From contig OX326956.1 of the NCBI GenBank assembly GCA_946800325.1, positions 70,551,087 through 70,615,086 on the forward strand: a stretch of 64,000 nt of DNA, given 5' to 3'. This document shows, in pieces, positions 1 to 11,755 of the stretch; position 1 is the stretch's first letter, and each line of letters begins with the position of its first letter. The translations under genes and the position numbers were made by a program. Origin of the DNA: Luzula sylvatica. Lineage: Eukaryota > Streptophyta > Magnoliopsida > Poales > Juncaceae. The notes beneath the pieces are model-generated. The model was not told the origin of the DNA. It ran no database searches and was given only the letters and a program-made list of their open reading frames with translations.

Positions 1-840
1 ATATGTTTTCGGACTTTGTAATTCTATTTTTTTTTTTTTTTTTTTTTTTAAATTTCTTGTTCGATGTACTTATTGTGATCATCAAAAATCTCATTCGCTA
101 CAAAGAATGGAAAGACCAATATCATAGCACCGTAAAATCAGAGGTTTTTCCAATATATTCCAACAGAAACTTTTTGATGTCTAAAATTCTCATCCAATCT
201 CGTTTCTTCTCTGATAAGTTTTCTACTCCAAAATTGCAATCTCAAGTCGATGTTTATCATGGAAACTTTCCTCTCACAATTACTAATTTAAGTAATCTTG
301 AATAAGAAAAAAATAGTTGTATAAACTTTTCGTCCCAGTTCACATGCGAGGCCCGACTGCACGCCATCCCATCACCTCTGTCATAACTCATGCACTGCCG
401 CTTGTCCCACTGGCGTTTATTCGACTAGCGACACAGCGAACAACTGGGTTTTTCTGACGACGAGGAGAGAACTCAAGCGGCAATTCGCCATGGTGCCTGC
501 TCGCTATTTTGCACAAAATTCTGTACGTGCCAACTCGTCGGCTCCACATCGTTTATCATGCAAGACCACGCAAGAACAAACAACACAAGCTTCGAATCTC
601 TGACACAGATTTCATGGCAGTCCTTAATTTGAGCACACGACCCTTAAGTCTCAAGTCTCATTTCTTTTATGTAAACTCGATAATTGATCTGGCTTTTGAT
701 CTTAGACTGAATCATTAAGGTTCTCCAACAATTTTTGCTTGCACAAATAGAAACTGAGTAAACTGATAGTTTACTAAAAATGAGCCATCATATACTTTTT
801 TTTTTTTTTTTTATTCAAATACACGAAACCTTAACGACCT
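1..840. other. gene-less stretch, low-complexity with a GC-richer patch
   Basis: A run of T lies at 27-50 and another at about 798-812. The part from about 335 to 620 is richer in G and C than its surroundings and has short open frames, but I recognise no protein family, splice pattern or terminal repeat in it. It may be a decayed gene or transposon fragment. Confidence 0.4.
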
Positions 841-864
841 CAACACGCAACTCTTGCCACATCA

Positions 865-1275
865 TCAAATTTCTGTACAATAAATTTGGGCCTTTTCGTG
901 ATCATTCATTTCCCTAATAAGCATCAACAACATAAACCGTTCGTATTTATTTGGCATTCCTGTACTACGCACATCAGTTTCTTCCGGATCCATCTCTGGA
1001 TACTGTTTCTGAACCCCAATATTCTTTGCTAGTGCTCTTGCTCTGTTTTTAATTTCGGAAGGCCCATCCGTACATAATAGATGTAATAATATCAGAGGCA
1101 AGACTTGCAAGTTTTATCTCTGATTTCAAGCCCTCGTGGTGGATTGTGCTCACAATGGTTGATGGGTCAACGAGCTTTTCAAGATCATTAATCAGGTCCT
1201 CGTCCTCTTTCTTATTTTACTGGAGAGGGTCTTAATTTGTTGAGAACGGACCGGATCCTCAAGGCTGTGTAAGCC
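865..1275 (-). pseudogene. broken coding fragment of unrecognised gene
   Basis: Read on the minus strand, three consecutive pieces look like real protein separated by frameshifts. The first (about 1275-1215) reads EKAYTALRIRSVLNKL, the second (about 1215-1080) is acidic and then reads LEKLVDPSTIVSTIHHEG, and the third (1080-865) continues with a helical, charged sequence ending in MLLMLIREMNDHEKAQIY. Composition is helical and soluble, without a signal peptide or membrane span. I do not recognise the family. The frame changes near 1215 and 1080 and the lack of a start and of flanking exons indicate a dead fragment. It lies just beyond the internal side of a Copia-type LTR on the same strand (1496-1775), so capture by a retroelement is possible but not shown. 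Confidence 0.45.
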
Positions 1276-1495
1276 TTTTCATAATTAAGGGGCTGCCATG
1301 AATACGGAATACACGGCATATATAACTTGGGGCCAAATTCTATGCCACAAATGAAAATTCCAATAATATTTACTATGCCACGATATGAACTTTAATATCT
1401 ACGAAAAATAATCGAATAATAATTTTTCTAATTGAAATAAATTTATACCTGAGATTTTACCTCTGATCGGAATTTCGAGACTATCGTGCTGATAA

Positions 1496-1775
1496 CGTAT
1501 TATAAACGGAAAGTAAATAACACAAGAAATAGAAAGAGAAAGTATTTATTATTGGACTGAAATTGTCTGTACAAATGAACCACACAAACCATCCTTATAT
1601 AGGGAACACAACACCCTTTCATCAATGTGAACGCTCCAGTGTGAAAACTCCAATGTGCATCTCTCCAGTGTGAAACCTCCAATGTACATCTCTCCATATT
1701 CATACATCTTCCTTAATGTCTAAGTTTTTCACACTTGAACATATTATATTTAACATACATTCATATTTATAACAA
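1496..1775 (-). mobile_element. Copia-type LTR end (probable), minus orientation
   Basis: On the minus strand the stretch begins near TGTTATAAATATG and holds a transcript-end-like region. It finishes at about 1499, where it is followed by CGTTATCAGCACGA (1496-1483). That string is familiar from memory as the LTR/leader junction of some plant Copia elements. A tandem 34-bp word containing CTCCAGTGTGAAA is repeated at about 1633-1700. No gag or pol follows on the internal side, so it is a solo or truncated copy. The outer border is approximate. Confidence 0.4.
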
Positions 1776-2264
1776 GTACCAGTTTCAAAGATAAATTAAG
1801 ACATAAACACCATAATTGAATTTTCAAAGATAAAGTGGCACGATTCAAAGTCATAATCAATATTTTTTGTTCGGGTTTTGGATCCGATTTTTGAATCATG
1901 GGTTTTGTCTCAAGTTGGGTATAAATAAAACAATTTAATCTGAATCATCCGTAAAAAAAAAAAAAGGTTAAAACATATTTTTTTTAAAAATAAAAATAAT
2001 AATCGAATCGAGCACGAATGATAGAATGAAAAAATTACCATAACTTGTTTTTTACATACTAGTTTTCTACACATTTGTTAGTAATAAGATCCTGACAGCT
2101 CAGATAGATTACCAATTGTTTTGTACCGTACACATTACCCATGTGACACCTAATGATACGGGCTCTTTGTATCTGTATCAATGCTCTGCACACAGAATTT
2201 TTGGATATATATTGCGTCCAAATAACCTCAATTTGAAAACTAGCACCAGACTGGTCTGATTTGA

Positions 2265-2556
2265 AGAACTTGTTATTTATCGATAGTTCCTATAATTTTT
2301 CAGAAAAATCTTTAAACAGGTGGTACCTTCGCCAACCAAGTCGACGAAAAAAATATGATTTTCGATTTTTGCCAATTGGGTTGGCGAAAGTGACTCAATT
2401 AATTTTTTTCAGGTTAACAAATAAAAATCATGTTTGACAACTTTCGTCAGGACCTCTGACGAAAAATGTATTTACTTCCGCCAGTTTTGTAAATTTACAA
2501 AGTTCAGTATTAGTTTTGCAAATTGAATTTTGTTGGAGGCTACTTATCAAAAAAAT
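2265..2556 (+). repeat. dispersed repeat with GCCA/TGGCGAAA words, copy A
   Basis: This segment matches 28975-29345 in the same orientation and in the same order of blocks: a TTTCGCCAAC block, a TTGGCGAAA block, a linker with TTAATTAATTTTTTTC, a CTCTGRCGAAAA block, and a final TTGCAAATT stretch ending in ATCAAAAAAAT. No terminal repeats or coding potential were recognised. The family is unknown to me. Confidence 0.55.
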
Positions 2557-2604
2557 AATCCATGCACACAACAAAAATAAAGATAGAGAGGGTGAGCAAT
2601 TTGG

Positions 2605-3073
2605 TAGAGCTGACAAAGATAATCCGAACTCGAAAAACCGATTCGAGTAACAAGAAGTCCGACCCGATCTGACTAAACATAATTTTAAAAATCAAACAAC
2701 CCGATCCGGACCGATCCGGCACTAAACATAATATAAATTATATGGTACTCGAACTCGACCCGATCTGAAACCGAATAATTCGAGACCCGAATATAACCCG
2801 AATTTAGTGATTCATTCCAATTTTATTGTTTCGAATTTTAGTTATTATTTTTGTCCGAAACTGAAATCAATTTAAACTCGACATAATTCGAACCCGGAGA
2901 ATCTAAACCGAACATTTAACTTAACCTGAAAAGAACCCGATCAAAATAAAATCCGAATACGATCCAACCCGATCCGAGTTAAGTTTATCCGAAAATAATT
3001 CGGACATAAAAATTACCCAAATTCAAAAATACCCAGCCGATGATGATCTGGCCCACCCGATTTGCCACCTCTA
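2605..3073 (+). mobile_element. hAT-like MITE built of CCGAA words
   Basis: The left end starts TAGAGCTGACAAA and the right end, read on the other strand, starts TAGAGGTGGCAAATCG. The flanks are CAATTTGG (2597-2604) and AGATTTGG (3074-3081), matching at 6 of 8 bases, as expected of a decayed 8-bp hAT target duplication. The inside is made of degenerate copies of AACCCGA/ATCCGA. It belongs to the same family as 50698-51346, which has the same ends and a perfect duplication. There is no transposase, so it would move only with help from another element. Confidence 0.7.
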
Positions 3074-3934
3074 AGATTTGGAGCGAGTGGTGGGCATGAA
3101 GCTATAAGTGCAATAAGACAGGTAGCTAGGCCTGTTCGAGTGAAACCAGGCCCCAACTGTAAAGAAGGAAACAACCAAACCATATTAGTTGTTTTCCTTT
3201 CAAACATATCATTCAACATTTATCTACTATTATAACTTCTAAGTTCAAAATCTAAAATGAAGAACTAGTATTTTATGAAATACAATTTTGGCTTAGTACA
3301 GAGGAGAGATTATATTGGCCGTACGGTTTCTTCTGAGGTAGCACACCCAAACAAAGTTAATTATACAGCCTTTAAAATGAGCAGTATTGTAGTCTTGTAA
3401 TAGTAACTTGGTGGTAATGAAAAGGTAAAAAGAGAGGTATGGAAAAGGAAAAAGTAAAAGGTTGAGATTGAGATAGAGACGACTCATCCAAGTTTTGGGG
3501 CGGCGAGGACTGTGAGGGCGACTCCATTTGCATCTTGCATCTTGCATGTCATCATATTTATTAAAAGTAATTCTCGAAAGATTCCTTATTTTTTGTGAAT
3601 ATTAGAAATATATATATTATCTGAAGTCCCTAAACTTATAGAAATTTCTTATAAAACATTCACTTTTTATTTTCCAAATATTTCTTCTTTACAAATATGA
3701 GAAATTTCATCTTTTCTAGATATTTCATGACAATTAGTTAAATCATAGATTTAATTGACAAAAAAAGTGAGCAGAGACATAGCCCAGGACTATAATTAAG
3801 AAGAGTCATATATTTGATCTGAGGGGCAATGATATATCTTATAAATTTCAAATAAAAAAAACAATTAGTTGAATTTATAAATTTAGGAGGGTCATGTCCT
3901 AAACATCTATTTGTGAGCACACTTCATTTATATG

Positions 3935-4498
3935 TTATGTTGTACGGACACAGATACGAATATCGTATCCGATACGATACGGATACGACGAAACGACAAT
4001 TTTCAAAAAATTACGGATAAGAATACAATTATATAATTACTATTTTAATATATTTATATTATATATAATTAATAAATCAATAATAAATTAATAATAATTT
4101 TATATTAAATATCATGACAATAAATAATATCAATCAAACAATACAAATATCATAAAAATATAATAAACTTATTCGATAAATATTCTAAAACTAGTTTAAA
4201 ACTATCATATAAATATTATATATAATTTATTTAAAAATATTATTGGCCAAAGTATCCTATAAGTATTATATATAATTGGACGAAGTATCATAAATGAAAT
4301 ATTTCAGCCGTATCATTGACGTATTCCCAATCGTATCATGCAGTATTCTGCCGTATCCGAAAAAAATAAATATTAAAATATTCGGATACGTCACGGGACG
4401 TATTCGATACGTATCCGAGCCGTATCGCATCCGTATCCGTATCCGATACGCGTAATCTCGGGATACTTCTGTATTTTTAAAGTTTCTGCGTAACATAA
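3935..4498 (+). mobile_element. hAT-like MITE built of ATACGGATACG words
   Basis: A perfect 8-bp duplication TTTATATG flanks it (3927-3934 and 4499-4506). The ends are inverted: TTATGTTGTACGG on the left and TTATGTTACGCAG on the right, read outward-in. Both subterminal zones consist of repeated TATCCGATACG-type words, facing each other across an AT-rich centre (4030-4260). There is no coding sequence. An 8-bp duplication is the signature of the hAT superfamily. Membership is inferred from that and from the inverted ends. Confidence 0.8.
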
Positions 4499-4506
4499 TT
4501 TATATG

Positions 4507-5792
4507 TTAACAAGTAGGATTCCTAAGAGATTTTTTTTTTGTAATATTTCGTACTAGGATAACATTCCCATCTTGTTACACAAATATTTCAAAAATGAAA
4601 CTGTGTATCATATCGGAAGAAAATACTCGTCGATACTCATTCGATACGTGTTGGATACTCCGCATGGTATATAAGAATATTTTATTTTAAAATAACATCG
4701 GATATTTTTCGAATATTTCCGAATATATGTCGGATAGCATCAATAAATATATTTGAAAAACAAAAATATAAATTTTAAACTAAAATCGACGAGTACCGTA
4801 TGTAATTAAATAACTAAATATGATAAACATTTACTTAGTGGAAAGTAATTTTTGTACTAACAAATTTTTAATATATTTTATGTCGAAATATAATATAAAA
4901 TATTAAATATATATTTTATGTCGAAATATAATATAAGTTTATATTTTGGTCCTTTTTATTAATATTTTGGTCCTTTTTTATTTACATTTCAGTCCTTTTT
5001 TACATTTTAATTTATATTTCGGTAGTATAATTTTGTATATGTATAAAGTTAAGAAAATTTCTCTCATTTGGTTGCTCCATGCCATCAAATTTTAATAATT
5101 TACATATGTACATGTTATTTTTTAATAATGTTAATAAAGTCCTAAATTTTGGTACCATATAATAATTTTAAAAAAGTTATTATATATTTTATTTACATAA
5201 TTTTAATATTTTGACCTTTGCAAAACTAACATAAAATAATAATAAAACGAACAACAATATTACAAAAACACATTCAAAATATTTGAAAAATAAAATATCA
5301 TGAAACTATTAAAGAAATAAATAAAAAGAGAATGAAAAAAAAAAAACCAGATGCCTAAACCGATATTTTTCTATCAATATATTTTCAAGATGTTTATTTA
5401 TTATTGTTTATTTTATTATTACCCGATGTTATTTTTTCAAACATAATAAATAAAATATTAAAATTATATAAATTCAATTTGTAATTATTATATTTTTTTT
5501 GTAATCACTGCATGTTAAAAATATTTATGAATTTTCTTAAAAGTAATAAAATTAATAAAAAATAATAAAAATATATTTTTAATTATTAAATTTGAAAATA
5601 GAATGGTATTTTTGTCCGTTTGTTTTTAAGATCATTCATAAGAGTATTAGGAAATAAAAGTTTGCTAGAGGATCAGTTTTTTTGAAATTTACAAAAAGAT
5701 AGATTTTTTTTTATGTGTGTACAATCAGATAAAAAAAATGTAGAATCTAATTACGTATTGAAAAAAATAAAATCATGACAGACTGAAGACCT
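4507..5792. other. AT-rich stretch with remnant of the TATCCGATAC element
   Basis: Between about 4575 and 4790 there are degraded words such as CGATACTCATTCGATACG that resemble the hAT-like element just upstream, so this is probably a second, decayed copy. The rest is AT-rich without a recognisable gene. It may be the body of the Helitron whose 3' end lies at 5793-5821. Confidence 0.4.
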
Positions 5793-5821
5793 CCGCGCAA
5801 TTGCGCGGGGAGAAAGCTAGT
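5793..5821 (+). mobile_element. Helitron 3' terminus
   Basis: A perfect 16-base palindrome CCGCGCAATTGCGCGG is followed eight bases later by CTAGT and then a T. A GC-rich hairpin a few bases before a CTRRT end is the standard 3' terminus of plant Helitrons, which insert between A and T. The same palindrome and ending recur at 57253-57282 (plus) and 33595-33626 (minus). The 5' end of the element was not located. Confidence 0.65.
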
Positions 5822-6706
5822 TAAATATGAAGTTACATAAGTCGCATAACACTAGTAAAAACTCACAGAAGACTCCTCGGCTCTAGCCTCTACCTTGTAG
5901 TCTCAAAAAATTATATATACAAAACAAAAAGGGAGTATTATTAGCCATGAGAATGGCCAAGTAAGATATGGCTAGGAACTAACTAGTCCATTAAATTTGT
6001 CGAGAATCATGAATTAATATGAAGTTAGGTTTTTAACCAAAAATCAAGTTAAATTCTCAGAAATAAATTCTGCCAATTTTTTTGCTCTACTAGAATATTT
6101 GCAATCGAAAATAGAGTTAGGTTAGTTTTGAGTAATAGAGCGATTTCAAAATCGTGCGACTGATTTATGATCGTTGTTATATCATGTAGTTTGTAGTAGA
6201 TTAATTATTAATTGTAAAATTCTACAAACGTATATATCCCATCATATTGGAATAATGGAGAGATCGTCGATGGTTTGACAGCAAGATCATGTTGAGGCAT
6301 TCCTGGAGACCCATGTACGCGTGAGACGAGTCAACCCTCAAGCGCGTAAAAGATGATTAAATCTTCCATAATCACTCACTGGATTACGTAATCATATGTG
6401 GTGTTATTTTTGTACATTTTTATTCGTATTTTTGTTAATTAGCACATCCATAATATTAAACGTGACCATGATTTTAAAAATGCTTAATTTAAACATATAG
6501 TTAATATAATAACTTTAGATTCCGCATTTTAAGCATATTCAACCTGTTATCAGTTCTAGTTGGTACTTTAGTCGAGAGTTATTAGAATTCTCATCCCAAG
6601 TAAAAGTTTATGTATATTTATGATTATGTATGAAGGTAAGTAATTTTGATTCCGAAAATACAGCACAAGTATTTTGATAAGTATTTTAATACACATGATT
6701 ACAAGT
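5822..6706. other. gene-less AT-rich stretch
   Basis: I see no gene, repeat border or RNA gene here. Confidence 0.4.
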
Positions 6707-6721
6707 TAATATGTTTATAAT

Positions 6722-6950
6722 AGCCAACTAGAGTTAGCATAGTTGGTCACACCTCTTGGCTAGGGAGCGAGAGGTGTGGGGTTCGATTCCCGACGGGGAC
6801 ACTGGATTATAGATTAAATGTTAAATGAGGGAATGGAGTGTGTGGCCTACGGGCCGGCCTACGAATTTGTAATAAAATAAAAATAAAAAAAGGAGATTGT
6901 GTTTGGAAGGGGGACTTTGAGCCCTCTCCGAATTTACTCAAAAAAATAAA
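6722..6950 (+). mobile_element. tRNA-derived SINE with perfect 15-bp duplication
   Basis: The 5' part is tRNA-like: an A box TAGCATAGTTGG at 6735-6746 fits TRGCNNARYNGG, and a B box GGTTCGATTCC at 6780-6790 is perfect. These are the internal RNA polymerase III promoter. The body includes GGCCTACGGGCCGGCC (6844-6859). There are two A-rich stretches, one internal (about 6872-6890) and one at the 3' end. A 15-bp direct repeat TAATATGTTTATAAT lies at 6707-6721 and 6951-6965 and defines both ends. The element is 229 bp, within the usual plant SINE range, and encodes no protein; it would depend on a LINE for movement. The intact duplication suggests a fairly recent insertion. Confidence 0.88.
6735..6790 (+). 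promoter_or_regulatory. internal Pol III promoter (A and B boxes) of the SINE
   Basis: The A box is at 6735-6746 and the B box at 6780-6790, 33 bases apart, which is normal spacing for a tRNA-type promoter. Confidence 0.8.
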
Positions 6951-6965
6951 TAATATGTTTATAAT

Positions 6966-7983
6966 TATTTTCGAGCGATAATTGTGGCTAGCCATGTATA
7001 AGATCGATCTTAATAAGGTAGGCTCAAAATTCACTCACTTCCGTGACTAATCATTTTATTTAAATGTTTTGACCCTATATTTGCAAACCATTTAATTTAC
7101 AACTATATGAGGTTTATTTTGCAAACTCTATTTTTAATATTATTAATACTTTAATCATTTTGCAAATAAGACCCTATATTATATTTATTTAAATAACTCA
7201 TAAAAATAAAATTAAGATTATGCCCTTTCAAAAAAATTGACGCACAAGAAGTCGGTTTTGATCGGTGGAAGAGCTATATTTTTAATATGGATCTTATATT
7301 CTGAATTTTTAGAAATAATATTTTAGAAATATAAAAATCCTATTTTTGATATTTATTATAATTTTTTCTAGGTTAAATCATTTCACCTATGTGAAGGTAC
7401 ATTAGGGATCTATCCTACAGCAGTATCAAGTTCGTGGAGGTCTTCAAACGTGATCTTCAAATAATCTTCAGGTCTCCACATGAACTCCGTAACTTCGGTT
7501 ATGTATTTTCCATGTAATCTTCAATGTAATTCTTTCTTGATTAATTTTTCATATCTTCATGCATATTTGTGAATCTTGTATCTTGTATTCTTCTTGGTTT
7601 TGTACGTCATGTATTATATTATGTGTACATGTTTATCACATTCTCATGAAAATTTAAAACTTAAATTTCTATCAAGGATTCAAAAACAAAAATATCAATA
7701 ATAATCTATACATTTATGATTTTAAATTAAGATAAACATTATTGGTTAACATAATTATGTTTCTCAATTATTTATGAATTAAAAAAAAAGTATATTCAAA
7801 TTTTTATATACCGAATTATTGTATATATTATGTTAAATAAAGTTAATTATAGACGCAGCCGAATTGACGAATTAAAAGCGTACATTATTTTATTTGACCG
7901 AATATTTAATCGACTTGAAAAACGTTTAGCTCAAATTGTACACTAACGTATTACATATCATATTAATGTATCACGAATGACTA
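6966..7983. other. gene-less AT-rich stretch
   Basis: I see no gene or clear element border here. Confidence 0.4.
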
Positions 7984-7991
7984 GTTTTGAT

Positions 7992-8445
7992 CAGTGTTCT
8001 GGAAATCGGCCTTGGCGGCCGATTAATCACCGATTAATCGGTAGTCGAGGGTCCGCCGTCGAGATAAATTCTTGGCGTTTTGTGCTTGGCGGATTTTCGC
8101 CAAGCGGCCGCCAAGGGTCCGCCAAGACCGCCAAGCCACCGCCGAGCCGATTTTTAGATGTGTACAGTTTTTTTTTTTTTTTTTTTTTGCAATTTTTTTT
8201 TTTTTTTTTTTTTAAATTTTTTTTTGAATTGTTAACGGGTCCATAGTCTAGTTGGTTGAATGTGAAACACAAAAAATCATATATTATGAGAGGTTGTGGG
8301 ATACTATTCAAAATAATGATCGTTTTTGTTATGGATTGCCAATTGATTTTCATTGACATCAAAAAAATTAGACATCAATAATGAAAACGATCGTTTGTCG
8401 GATACTATTCAAAAAAAAATATTTGGACTAAATTTTTTCATATTT

Positions 8446-8501
<56 letters not shown>

Positions 8502-8729
8502 TGAGTTTATGTTAGTTTAGTGACGTAGTGTAATTTGTTACTTAAATTATTTAAAACTTATTAAAAAAATTGTGATTTGTAATTTTGTTTAATTAATTTA
8601 AATATTAAATATAAAAAAATAAAAATCCGCCGAGGTCCGCCGAGATTCCCGATTAATCCCGATTAATCATCCTTGGCGCTTGATGGTCGTCTGCCGACCA
8701 ACGAGCGCCGAGCGATTTCTGGAACATTG
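7992..8729 (+). mobile_element. hAT-like element with CGATTAATC words
   Basis: A perfect 8-bp duplication GTTTTGAT flanks it (7984-7991 and 8730-8737). The ends are inverted: CAGTGTTCTGGAAATCGG on the left and CAATGTTCCAGAAATCGC on the right, read inward. The first 160 and last 110 bases are filled with GCCGCCAAG/CGATTAATC words. The centre holds poly-T runs (8169-8225), an unrelated repeat (8239-8362) and a TA microsatellite (about 8455-8497), probably later insertions. No transposase is present. Confidence 0.8.
8239..8362 (+). repeat. SINE-like repeat, copy related to 58833-58925
   Basis: Starting at GGTCCATAGTCTAGTTGG, which resembles a tRNA A box, this segment shares CACAAAAAATCATAT, a GAGAGRTTGTGG word and TTTCATTGACATCAA, in the same order, with the minus strand of 58833-58925. 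It is probably a decayed tRNA-derived SINE. No target duplication was found. Confidence 0.4.
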
Positions 8730-8737
8730 GTTTTGAT

Positions 8738-10144
8738 ACATACATATACACTATATACGCTGTGTACATGTGCCCCATTTTTTGGTCCTGAAAAAGTATG
8801 AATTCAATCAAAAAATAGTTTATTGATAAATTACAATATATTTCGATAAATATAATTCGAGATAAAAAAAAAGCCTGGTAAAATTATTTCATAAGAATTA
8901 ACATTTTTTTTTAGAATAAGATATTTTAATCACTTGAATCCAGTCCCTGTTATCTGATCCAAGGGTGGGAATCTCAGATGTATCCATGATTGCTAGATTT
9001 TCAGGAGTAAAATTTAATACGATTTTGAAATGTAATGAATTCATGGATGAAGAATTGATGGGAATAGTATTAGATGAAAGATGAAATAGATCCACTTGTG
9101 AAAGGGGTAAAATGGACATTTCAAAAATGAGAAAGAATTGAGAATCCATATCCTCTATGGCTTATATAATGCTTGTGCATTAAACATATGGAAGTCTCAT
9201 TCTTTATATAAAAAATATCTTGTACAAGTAGTATTGTTCTATATATATACTACATAATCTACACAATTTTACATGTCACGGAAGATTAAAACTCTGAAAT
9301 GAGATGAGGTTATGGACCTTACGGTGTACTGTTTTGGCAATTACTGATCCAACTCATTAGGGGGGCCATTATTTTTCTCATGTTACAGACCTGACCTCGT
9401 CTCCTTTCTGTACCCCTACTCTGCTTCTCCTTATCTCGTTCTTGTAGCCTTTAAATGGAGATGGCATTATGGCAACCAATCACATTATACTGTATTATTG
9501 TATAGTACTAGCCTTTTGTATTTATGAGTTGATTTTGTGAATGTTGATTTGTAGTGAAAATTTTGTAACATAACCACAAAAGTTTGGTATTCTCCAAAAT
9601 AACCAATTAAATTTAGTAATACCACGGCATCGAACATTTTCGATTTTTTGAAAGTCGAAAAGTTAGTCTTATTCTCCACTTTTCAAAAATTAGATGTTTT
9701 ATTCTTGCTAACTTCCAATGTTCTTCGAGAAAAAAACCCAATTTTTCAACCTTGAAATGTCGAAAAGTAACTCTCGACTTTTCAAAAATCGGACAAAGCA
9801 TCAATCCTCACTCCTCAGTCAACTTGAGATATCATAAAGTCACTTTATTCACCTGAGAAAAGGCTGTAGGTTAAAATTATATTTAATGATTTCAAAACAA
9901 TATCGATATTACCAATGAATTTATTAAACATGATTTTAAGATATTAGGTCAAACATTACCTCAATAGCGACATTATGACATATATAATTTCCATTTATAT
10001 AACAAAGGAATTCAATTAAAATATATGGGCCGCAAATTATATATGTATATATTTGATATATGTATTATAATTTTCATATATATAAATAAGAAAACTCAAT
10101 TAATATATATATGGGCAGAAAATTATATATGTATATATTTGATA
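8738..10144. other. gene-less stretch
   Basis: Apart from short repeated words around GTCGAAAAGT at 9650-9785, I see no gene or element border. Confidence 0.4.
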
Positions 10145-10161
10145 TATATATATATGACAAT

Positions 10162-10246
<85 letters not shown>
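10145..10246. repeat. (TA)n followed by (GA)n microsatellite
   Basis: A TA run ends at about 10213 and changes into a GA run that reaches the left end of a MITE at 10247. Confidence 0.9.
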
Positions 10247-10253
<7 letters not shown>

Positions 10254-10478
10254 GCTACTATACTCAATTAAGTATCATCTATTCGGTACTTAGGAGTTTT
10301 TGACCATTGGATTTGCTTTGAGATTTGTGTTTTTTTAATGCTATATATACTCATCATTAATAATTTCCATATCTGTTTATGCTAATCATTAAATAAACAA
10401 ATCTCAAAGCAAATCCAATGGTCAAAAAATCCTAAGTACCGAATTGATGATACTTAATTAAGTATCTTAGCCATCCTC
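10247..10478 (+). mobile_element. Mutator-like MITE, GAGGATGGC family, copy 1
   Basis: The element starts GAGGATGGCTA and ends TAGCCATCCTC. Its arms are long inverted repeats of about 80 bases carrying AGTATCAT, TTGACCATTGGATTTGC and GAGATTTGTG. The centre is AT-rich. The same family occurs at 10497-10711, 27478-27625 (half), 47795-48023 and 49337-49566. The last copy has a 9-bp duplication, which assigns the family to the Mutator superfamily. This copy sits between GA/TA repeats on the left and a TA run on the right. Confidence 0.8.
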
Positions 10479-10496
10479 TTATATATATATATATAT

Positions 10497-10711
10497 GAGG
10501 ATGGCTAAGATAGTATCATGAGTTTGATACTTAAGACTTTTTGACCATTGAATTTGTTTTGAGATTTGTACATTTAATGATTAACATAGAATGATATGGC
10601 AATCATTGATGAGTATATATATCACTAAAAAACACAAATCTCAAAGCAAATCCAATGGTCAAAAAATCCTAAGTACCGAATACATGATACTTAATTGAGT
10701 ATCTTAGCCAT
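10497..10711 (+). mobile_element. Mutator-like MITE, GAGGATGGC family, copy 2
   Basis: Only about 18 bases of TA repeat separate it from copy 1, in tandem orientation. The right end lacks the final CCTC and runs into TA repeats. Inside, it has the same long inverted arms as copy 1 but is shorter by some 15 bases near the left arm. Confidence 0.75.
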
Positions 10712-11580
10712 AATATATATATAAAGAAACATCATTTACGAAAACACCAATATTAGCCTATTTATTGTTTCCTTATATTTTGATCCCTCCCCTCCCTATA
10801 AATATGCACCCCTCATTATTTCTAGACACACTTGGAGATGCAAGTTTTAGAGTTTTGGCCAGGGTTTTCCTAGGCCGGGAATTAGAGATGGAGAAGAAAG
10901 AGAGAAGTGATTCGAATCGCCGCCATCTCGCTAGTACGGGACGGTCGCATCCCTCCGAAGGAAAGTACGGTGGACACGAGTAGAGACTTCAACCTTTTGG
11001 AGCTAGGCGTGATCGGATTCGAGCCGCCGCCGAGTTTTTCATCGTCAACGAATAAATCGTGATTCGGAAGGTATAAAAAAAATTATCTTCCTTCAAGTTT
11101 AATTTAATTACCCGGATCATCGTGGTCAAGTCCCGCGGTTATTATTTTTTTGAAATTTTTGCTACATTTTATGTCGTGGGACCCAATAGTTAAGACCATC
11201 AGTGGTTGTGGTTGATAAGAGGAAAATAAAGCACCTTTTTTATATCTAATTTGGGGATTTTAGCCCTTTTGAATCACAACTTTATATATACAATTGTTCA
11301 TATTTGAGATAACAAGAATATTTCTTCACTAAGTGTGTTTTATTGCTTAATTACAGGTTTTAGGTGGAAATTCTCGGCAATCCAAGAGTGTAGTTGCCTT
11401 CGTCTCCTCGCGCCGTTAAAATCGATATATCATACCGACCAATTCGGTACACGTGTGAAGGAGAAGGCAAATAATCATCAACATAAGAGATTGCACCAAA
11501 CTCTACTCGAAAACCACTCACACAATTGCCACTCTGCAGCCCCACCTACCTCACATACCACCCCCAACTACCCTCAATCC
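10712..11580. other. probable LTR or leader remnant with TATA motif
   Basis: A TATAAATA motif lies at 10797-10804. It is followed by a GC-richer stretch (10830-11060) that looks like transcribed leader rather than coding sequence. It may be part of a second, truncated LTR retrotransposon or the start of the LTR described next. I found no terminal repeat to prove this. Confidence 0.3.
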
Positions 11581-11597
11581 TCTCACCCATATCTCGG

Positions 11598-11629
11598 CCA
11601 ATGGAAAATCCCCAATGACACTATAAATA
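11598..11629 (+). promoter_or_regulatory. CCAAT and TATA boxes of the LTR promoter
   Basis: CCAAT lies at 11598-11602 and TATAAATA at 11622-11629, spaced as in a Pol II core promoter. Transcription would start near 11655 and read rightwards into the retrotransposon. Confidence 0.5.
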
Positions 11630-11717
11630 AGACCCCAAGGCCTATGAGAAAACCCCCCGCTCCCCCCCCCTCCCCCGCTCTTCGGAGCACTTTCTCTCTC
11701 TCTCTCACACACACACA

Positions 11718-11755
<38 letters not shown>

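Noticed and set aside
6722..6800. tRNA gene
   Set aside because: A and B boxes are good, but the sequence does not fold as a cloverleaf with an acceptor stem. It continues into a SINE body bounded by a target duplication.
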